Positions 6,234 through 10,858 of a stretch of DNA of 10,858 nucleotides are shown here, piece by piece. Source of the DNA: Mariniphaga sp. (GTDB lineage: Bacteria; Bacteroidota; Bacteroidia; Bacteroidales; Prolixibacteraceae); NCBI GenBank assembly GCA_025363795.1, contig JANYLE010000249.1, forward strand, positions 1 to 10,858, written 5' to 3'. Below the pieces are notes generated by a model. It was not told the origin of the DNA. It worked only from the letters and a program-made list of their open reading frames with translations, and did no database searches. The translations under genes were made by a program, and so were the position numbers. Each line of letters opens with the position of its first letter. Positions within the stretch are counted from its first letter, which is position 1.

Positions 6234-8300
6234 ATGAAGAAAACTATTGCATTACTTCTTTTTACGATCAGTTCATTATCCGTATTCTCGCAACTCAATA
6301 CCGATCAGTATTTCTACATCGGACGAAGCCGCATTTATTTTGGAAATTATGTGAGCGCTATCGAGAACTTAAACATAGTGATAAAACTCAGACCAAATCT
6401 TCCGGAGCCATACTTTTACCGGGGAATGGCCAAACATTATATCGACGATTTCAGGGGCGCCAAGAATGATTACGATAAAGCCTTGGATATTAAGCCATTT
6501 TATCCGGAAGCATATATGTACAGGGGGATGGCAAATTATGAGTTGAAGAATTATAAAGAGGCACTAAGCGATTATTCAAAAGCACTTGAATACAAAAGTG
6601 ATGATCAGGCCATTTACAACAATCGAGGAATCACCAAAGCTGCCATGGAAGATCTCGACGGGGCCATAGCCGATTATACAAAGGCAATTGAGCTTGATCC
6701 TACGATTGCCAATACTTATCTGAACAGAAGCTCTGCGAAACAAATGAAAAACGATCTTGATGGTGCCATAAAAGACTGTGATGCAGCAATTAAAATCAGA
6801 CCACATTTTGCAAGCGCTTACCTGATGAGGGGAATTGCTAAATTTGAAAAAGAGGATTATGCCAGTGCACTAAAAGATTATGACCTTTGCATCAGGCTTG
6901 ACCCAAAAATGGCGCAAGCCTTTGTCAACCGCGGAATAGTCAAGCACAAATTGGAAGATGCCCAAGGCGCTATACCTGATTACGATATGGCAATCAGGTT
7001 AGACCCTGAAATTGCAGTAGCCTGGCTAAACAGGGGGATTGCCAAGGAATCACTCAAGATTCCAGGCTTTGAATCTGACTTTACAGTTGCAGCGCAACTT
7101 GATCCCAAATTTGCACAGTTCAGAACACGTCTTAACCAAGAACAGGAGCGTGAAAAGCAACGTAGGCAATATGGATTTGTTCTCCCCACTCCAAATCAAA
7201 AGAGCCAGAATCAAAACGCTAAAAATGGTTCTTCAAATCAAACAGCGTCCCAACAGGGTCAACAATCAACACAAAGTCAGCAAACTGCTCAAATTCCTCA
7301 GACAAATCAATCACAGCAAAATGCGGCAAACAATGGAGGATCAAACCAAGCTGTAGCCGTGGCACAAAACACGCCACACAAGAGTGCACCTGACTCCGCA
7401 TCGGTAGAAAGAGAAAATGGCAAGGGACCAATAACCCAAAAGCGTTCGCGACGAAATATTGTGGTCAATGATGGTGGGGAAGTTACCGAAACGGAAATCA
7501 CGAGAGGAATGGTACAGAACCGCAATGTGAAAATTGAATTGCAACCCGAATTTGCCTTAGCCATTTTCCATAAAGACTCCGTGGACTATGAAAGATTGCA
7601 ATATTACAGTATGGAGGTAGACGCCTTAAATCATAAAACCAAAAATCAACCTTTTCTGCTGATTACCAATAAACCATTTGGCAACGATGAATGGAGAACT
7701 GCAGAATACAACGAAAACATTCAATTCTGGGATAAGGCCATACAAGCCAATAAGAAAAATTCAGATGCCTATTTCAGCAGGGCAATTATTTATGAATTAC
7801 TTAAAAATTACAACCAGGCAATCGACGATTACGATAAGGCTATAAAAGCGGATGGCCGTAATATCCTGGCCTATTTCAGTCGAGCAAATGCCATGATGAA
7901 AAGGGTTGAATTCATCCGGATGCCAGGATTCCTTCCTGAACCCACAACTTTAAATATAAATGGAACAAAGGCAGCTGCCGACGCTCCTAAAGAAGAGAAG
8001 ATTCTCGATTACGAAGATATCATAAAAGACTATGAATCTATCCTCTATATGAATCCACGATTTATTTTTGCCTGGTTCAATATGGGGAACACAAAAGTGA
8101 AAAAGAAAGATTACCTGGGAGCCATCAACGACTATTCGAAAGCAATTGAACTTGAACCCGATTTTGCCGAGGCCTATTTTAACAGGGGATTGACCCGCAT
8201 TTACCTGGATGACATGGAGGGTGGTTCGCTTGATTTAAGCAAAGCCGGTGAATTAGGTCTCGTCGAAGCATACAATGTGATTAAAAGATACTGTAATTAA
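6234..8300 (+). CDS. Secreted TPR-repeat protein with a Gln/Asn-rich linker
   Basis: This 688-residue protein starts with a type I signal peptide (MKKTIALLLFTISSLSVFS, cut before Gln20), so it acts in the periplasm or at the cell surface. About eight consecutive 34-residue TPR units follow (about 22-300), each with forms such as YFYRGMAKHYIDDFRGAKNDY and ending in KAIELDP-like turns. Residues about 310-390 are a low-complexity Gln/Asn/Ser linker. Then comes a non-TPR segment (about 395-480, containing RRNIVVNDGGEV and KIELQPEFALAIF) and four to five further TPRs to the C-terminus. One of these has an insertion of about 30 residues (MPGFLPEPTT) between its helices. TPR arrays bind proteins; no enzymatic domain is visible and the partner is unknown. 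The stop codon is 2 bp from the start of rarA, so the two genes are very likely co-transcribed although no shared role is obvious. Confidence 0.92.
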   Translation: MKKTIALLLFTISSLSVFSQLNTDQYFYIGRSRIYFGNYVSAIENLNIVIKLRPNLPEPYFYRGMAKHYIDDFRGAKNDYDKALDIKPFYPEAYMYRGMANYELKNYKEALSDYSKALEYKSDDQAIYNNRGITKAAMEDLDGAIADYTKAIELDPTIANTYLNRSSAKQMKNDLDGAIKDCDAAIKIRPHFASAYLMRGIAKFEKEDYASALKDYDLCIRLDPKMAQAFVNRGIVKHKLEDAQGAIPDYDMAIRLDPEIAVAWLNRGIAKESLKIPGFESDFTVAAQLDPKFAQFRTRLNQEQEREKQRRQYGFVLPTPNQKSQNQNAKNGSSNQTASQQGQQSTQSQQTAQIPQTNQSQQNAANNGGSNQAVAVAQNTPHKSAPDSASVERENGKGPITQKRSRRNIVVNDGGEVTETEITRGMVQNRNVKIELQPEFALAIFHKDSVDYERLQYYSMEVDALNHKTKNQPFLLITNKPFGNDEWRTAEYNENIQFWDKAIQANKKNSDAYFSRAIIYELLKNYNQAIDDYDKAIKADGRNILAYFSRANAMMKRVEFIRMPGFLPEPTTLNINGTKAAADAPKEEKILDYEDIIKDYESILYMNPRFIFAWFNMGNTKVKKKDYLGAINDYSKAIELEPDFAEAYFNRGLTRIYLDDMEGGSLDLSKAGELGLVEAYNVIKRYCN

Positions 8301-8302
8301 GA

Positions 8303-9574
8303 ATGTCGAATCAACCACTGGCAGAAAGATTAAGACCCAAGAGTCTGGATGAGTTTATCGGTCAGAAGCATCTGGTTGGTGAAGGGGCTGTGCTCCGCAA
8401 AATGATCGATTCTGGAAATCTCTCTTCGATTATTCTATGGGGACCACCCGGAGTCGGTAAGACTACGCTGGCAAAGATCATTGCAAATTCGTTGAACCGA
8501 CCGTTTTATATTCTAAGCGCCATTAATTCAGGAGTAAAAGATGTGCGTGAAGTAATCGAAAAAGCCAAAAACAGCCGCTTCTTTACCAACCCAAATCCGA
8601 TTTTGTTTATCGACGAAATCCATCGGTTTAGTAAAGCACAGCAAGATTCCCTTTTAGGTGCTGTAGAACAAGGTTTAGTGACTTTAATCGGTGCAACAAC
8701 CGAGAACCCCTCCTTCGAGGTGATCTCCCCACTCCTCTCCCGCTGTCAGGTTTACGTCCTGAAATCGCTTGAAAAAGAGGATTTATTGACACTATTAAAT
8801 CACGCACTGACTACTGATTACGAAATCATACAACGTAAGGTCATATTACAGGAGTATGAAGCCATACTCCGCTTCTCGGGTGGTGATGCACGGAAGTTGC
8901 TCAATGTGTTGGAGCTTGTTCTGAATGCCGCAACCGACGAGGAGATCATTATAACCAACGATTTGGTTACATCGAGATTGCAGGAAAACCTGGCCCTTTA
9001 CGATAAAAACGGGGAGATGCATTACGATATTATCTCTGCTTTTATTAAAAGTATAAGGGGCGGTGATCCTGATGCAGCCGTTTATTATCTTGCACGTATG
9101 ATCGAGGGTGGCGAAGATGTGAAGTTTATTGCACGCCGGTTACTTGTCCTGTCATCTGAGGATGTGGGGTTAGCAAATCCGAACGCATTTCTCATGGCAC
9201 AAAATACATTCGACGCTGTTCATAAAATCGGCATGCCGGAATCTCGTATTATACTGTCGGAATGCACCATATACCTGGCAACTTCTCCAAAAAGCAATTC
9301 TGCTTACGCTGCCATTGATGCAGCTTTGGCTGAAGTTCGCGAATCGGGTCATCTTCCTGTTCCGCTCCATCTCCGCAATGCTCCCACGAAACTCATGAAA
9401 GATCTCGGATATGGGAAGGAGTACAAATACGCTCATTCCTACGAAGGAAATTTTGTCAACCAGGATTTTCTTCCCGAGAAAATTAAAGACAGAAGGTTCT
9501 ACACCCCGCAACATAACCCCACAGAAGAAAAGATCCTTGAACGATTGCGCCAGTGGTGGAAAAATAGGTTTTAA
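8303..9574 (+). CDS. rarA: Replication-associated recombination protein A (AAA+ ATPase, MgsA/WRNIP1 family)
   Basis: This 423-residue protein is a full-length RarA, a clamp-loader-related AAA+ ATPase that acts at stalled replication forks and on ssDNA ends. Its start, LAERLRPKSLDEFIGQKHL, is typical of the family. Walker A is GPPGVGKTT (residues 47-55), Walker B is ILFIDE (100-105) followed by IHRF, sensor 1 lies in GATTENPSF (130-138), and the arginine finger is Arg147 in LLSRC. The C-terminal tetramerisation region (about 250-423) contains IRGGDPDAAVYYLARMIEGG, SSEDVGLANP and the conserved PVPLHLRNAPTKLMK. All catalytic motifs are present. The ATG lies 2 bp after the TPR gene stop, which suggests translational coupling. 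Identification is secure. Confidence 0.97.
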   Translation: MSNQPLAERLRPKSLDEFIGQKHLVGEGAVLRKMIDSGNLSSIILWGPPGVGKTTLAKIIANSLNRPFYILSAINSGVKDVREVIEKAKNSRFFTNPNPILFIDEIHRFSKAQQDSLLGAVEQGLVTLIGATTENPSFEVISPLLSRCQVYVLKSLEKEDLLTLLNHALTTDYEIIQRKVILQEYEAILRFSGGDARKLLNVLELVLNAATDEEIIITNDLVTSRLQENLALYDKNGEMHYDIISAFIKSIRGGDPDAAVYYLARMIEGGEDVKFIARRLLVLSSEDVGLANPNAFLMAQNTFDAVHKIGMPESRIILSECTIYLATSPKSNSAYAAIDAALAEVRESGHLPVPLHLRNAPTKLMKDLGYGKEYKYAHSYEGNFVNQDFLPEKIKDRRFYTPQHNPTEEKILERLRQWWKNRF

Positions 9575-9618
9575 GATTTTGTTTTCCTGGCACTTGTAAT
9601 GCTAATTTTCAATATATT

Positions 9619-9642
9619 GATCTTTATTTGATCCTTTTTTTT
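9619..9642 (+). terminator. Weak possible terminator after rarA
   Basis: GATC at 9619-9622 can pair with GATC at 9630-9633, followed by a run of eight T residues (9635-9642). The stem is only 4 bp, so the call rests mainly on the T-run and on its position about 45 bp after the rarA stop. Confidence 0.25.
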
Positions 9643-9684
9643 GCAATAATTTCAATATTTTCCAAAAAAAAAATGTCAAAATAC

Positions 9685-9715
9685 TTGCAATCGCATAAAT
9701 CTCATATTATATTTG
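9685..9715 (+). promoter_or_regulatory. Bacteroidetes-type promoter of the gntR-slipin unit
   Basis: TTG at 9685-9687 and TATATTTG at 9708-9715 are separated by 20 bp, the best match in this window to the Bacteroidetes -33/-7 promoter (TTG and TAnnTTTG). A run of ten A residues at 9664-9673 lies just upstream and may act like an UP element. The expected transcription start, about 9720, falls inside the palindrome at 9715-9732. Confidence 0.75.
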
Positions 9716-9732
9716 TACTATTACAATAGTAC
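9715..9732. promoter_or_regulatory. Perfect palindrome at the transcription start, likely GntR operator
   Basis: GTACTATT and AATAGTAC form a perfect 8-bp inverted repeat around a central AC. It overlaps the last base of the -7 element and the expected start site, so a bound dimer would block transcription. YtrA-type GntR proteins commonly bind such palindromes in front of their own operon; direct binding here is inferred. Confidence 0.65.
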
Positions 9733-9741
9733 ATTAAATCT

Positions 9742-9752
9742 CTATTACAATA
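9742..9752. repeat. Second copy of the operator core, abutting the gntR start codon
   Basis: CTATTACAATA occurs here and at 9718-9728, 24 bp apart. This copy has the palindromic core TATTACAATA but not the outer GTAC arms, and its last base is the A of the gntR ATG. It may be a lower-affinity second operator or an effect on translation. Confidence 0.45.
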
Positions 9753-10117
9753 TGATTAAGTTTATTCTTGACCCCAAAGCAGGTATCCCGTTTTACAGGC
9801 AAATTCTTGACCAGATTAGATTCGGGATCGCATCAGGAAGCCTGAATATGGGCGAACAACTGCCCACTGTAAGAGCCTTGGCTGTTGAGTTGAAAGTAAA
9901 TCTGAACACCGTTGCAAAAGCTTATAAAGAACTTGAAATTAAGGATATACTTGAAACTCAACAAGGAACCGGAACTTTTATAAGTAAAAATGAATTTTCA
10001 ATCTCTGACGGAGAAAGAAAACAAAAGCTCCAGAGTATTACCAAAGAATTTGCAACCATAGCCTTTAGTTATGGCTTTACCATCGACGAACTAATTGTTG
10101 AACTTAAAAACCAATAA
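9752..10117 (+). CDS. GntR-family transcriptional regulator, YtrA subfamily
   Basis: This is a 121-residue DNA-binding regulator. The winged helix-turn-helix covers about residues 11-78, with IPFYRQILDQIRFGIASG, the LPTVRALAVELKVNLNTVAKAY recognition region and the wing QQGTGTFIS. The remaining roughly 43 residues form only a short helical tail (TKEFATIAFSYGFTIDELI). This small size without a large ligand-binding domain defines the YtrA subfamily, whose members usually repress their own operon together with a membrane protein or ABC transporter. The ATG at 9752 is preferred to an in-frame TTG at 9713, which would lie within the -7 element of the promoter. The slipin gene starts 2 bp after the stop. 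Autoregulation through the palindrome upstream is likely. The inducing signal is unknown. Confidence 0.93.
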   Translation: MIKFILDPKAGIPFYRQILDQIRFGIASGSLNMGEQLPTVRALAVELKVNLNTVAKAYKELEIKDILETQQGTGTFISKNEFSISDGERKQKLQSITKEFATIAFSYGFTIDELIVELKNQ

Positions 10118-10119
10118 AA

Positions 10120-10858
10120 ATGAAATCAGAAAATTTCCTGAACGGCGTTGCCTTCACGCTCCTTGTTTGCTTAACTGCATTAATCGGAGGATTGTATTAT
10201 CTTGAAATAATTAATGTTGCAGTATCAGTTGGCGCAGTTATTTTATCAATTTACATCTCTTTTTCATTGCAAATTGCAGACCAATGGGAAAAAGCAGTTG
10301 TTTTGCGAATGGGTAAATTTATTGGCTTGAAAGGCCCGGGTTACTTCCTGATTATACCCATAATTGATCATATCGACAAATATATTGACCAAAGAGTAAG
10401 AGTAACAGATATCAAGGCTGAAGAGACATTGACAAAAGATACTGTTCCTGTAAATGTCGATGCAGTTGTTTATTGGACTGTTTGGGATGTTGAAAAAGCT
10501 GCCCTTGAAGTTCAGGACTACGTTAAAGCAGTTACCTACATAGCCCAAACCGGACTTCGTGATACAATCGGCAAACATGAATTGTCTGATCTGCTTTCTG
10601 ACAGGGAAAAGATATCGGTTGAACTACAAGCAATATTGGATGAACATACTAATCCATGGGGAATTACATGTCAGAATGTTGGTATCAAGGATATTATTAT
10701 ACCAAAGAACCTCGCAGATGCGATGAGTAAACAAGCTCAGGCTCAGAGAGAACGCCAGGCCCGTGTTATCCTTGGAACCGCAGAAACCGAAATTGCTGTA
10801 AAATTTGCTGAGGCAAGCCAGCAGTATATTAATAATCCTGTTGCACTACATCTTAGAG
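10120..10858 (+). CDS. Slipin / stomatin-like SPFH-domain membrane protein, 3' end outside the window
   Basis: The first 246 codons are visible and no stop occurs before the edge. Two hydrophobic segments (about residues 7-28 and 30-51) anchor the protein in the membrane. The SPFH/band 7 domain follows from about 53, with QWEKAVVLRMGKFIGLKGPG, FLIIPIIDHID, TKDTVPVNVDAVVYW, GKHELSDLLSDREKI and DEHTNPWGI, all typical of prokaryotic slipins. The coiled-coil part (KQAQAQRERQARVI) and the conserved NPVALHLR are also present. Slipins form large membrane oligomers and are thought to organise membrane microdomains; they often pair with an NfeD-type protein, which could lie beyond the right edge. It starts 2 bp after the GntR gene, so both share one transcript. 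Family assignment is firm; the cellular role is not known. Confidence 0.93.
   Translation, partial: MKSENFLNGVAFTLLVCLTALIGGLYYLEIINVAVSVGAVILSIYISFSLQIADQWEKAVVLRMGKFIGLKGPGYFLIIPIIDHIDKYIDQRVRVTDIKAEETLTKDTVPVNVDAVVYWTVWDVEKAALEVQDYVKAVTYIAQTGLRDTIGKHELSDLLSDREKISVELQAILDEHTNPWGITCQNVGIKDIIIPKNLADAMSKQAQAQRERQARVILGTAETEIAVKFAEASQQYINNPVALHLR

Noticed and set aside
6980..7564. Several open frames of 67-105 codons on both strands within the TPR gene
   Set aside because: They lie over the TPR and Gln/Asn-rich coding sequence, whose codon bias keeps other frames open. Their translations show no domain or signal.
9170..9514. A 114-codon minus-strand open frame
   Set aside because: It is antisense to the conserved C-terminal domain of rarA and has no recognisable content.
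10264..10578. A 104-codon minus-strand open frame at the right end
   Set aside because: It is antisense to the slipin gene, whose plus-strand frame encodes a clear SPFH domain.

Overview
The window looks like chromosomal DNA of a member of the Bacteroidota (Bacteroidetes). It is AT-rich and Shine-Dalgarno sequences are weak or absent. Several gene starts are preceded by the TAnnTTTG -7 element typical of this phylum, once with a well-placed TTG -33 element. Protein features such as a signal peptide ending in FSQ and a PepSY-like protein of Bacteroidetes type also fit. No mobile element, tRNA, rRNA or CRISPR array was seen.

Layout. (1) 1-310 is the 3' end of glmS, closed by a strong, probably bidirectional terminator at 342-387. 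(2) 413-3890, all on the minus strand, is a cell-envelope block read right to left: an all-helical lipoprotein ending in KGGKKK, a terminator-like hairpin, then a tight three-gene operon of a YafK-like L,D-transpeptidase, a canonical HGC-type L,D-transpeptidase and a membrane-anchored protein of unknown function. (3) 4055-4615 is an ECF sigma factor transcribed divergently from the lipoprotein. After it comes a gene-poor stretch of about 400 bp and a small PepSY-like protein (5022-5447). (4) 5563-6135 (minus) is the 3-methyladenine DNA glycosylase tag. (5) 6234-9574 is a two-gene unit of a secreted TPR-repeat protein and rarA, 2 bp apart. (6) 9752-10858 is a YtrA-type GntR repressor followed 2 bp later by a slipin (SPFH/stomatin-like) membrane protein that runs off the right edge. 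It is driven by a very good Bacteroidetes promoter with a perfect palindrome at the expected transcription start.

How the genes may work together. The most interesting part is the lipoprotein/L,D-transpeptidase block. A helical lipoprotein with a C-terminal lysine tail lies beside one canonical L,D-transpeptidase and one YafK-like enzyme. The YafK-like enzyme carries in its N-terminal half a helical module clearly related to the lipoprotein. This resembles, by analogy only, the E. coli Braun lipoprotein system, in which L,D-transpeptidases attach Lpp to peptidoglycan through its C-terminal lysine and YafK/DpaA removes it. The idea is inference and has not been demonstrated. The second point of interest is the gntR-slipin unit, whose control region holds two copies of an 11-nt sequence with a palindromic core, suggesting autoregulation by the GntR protein.
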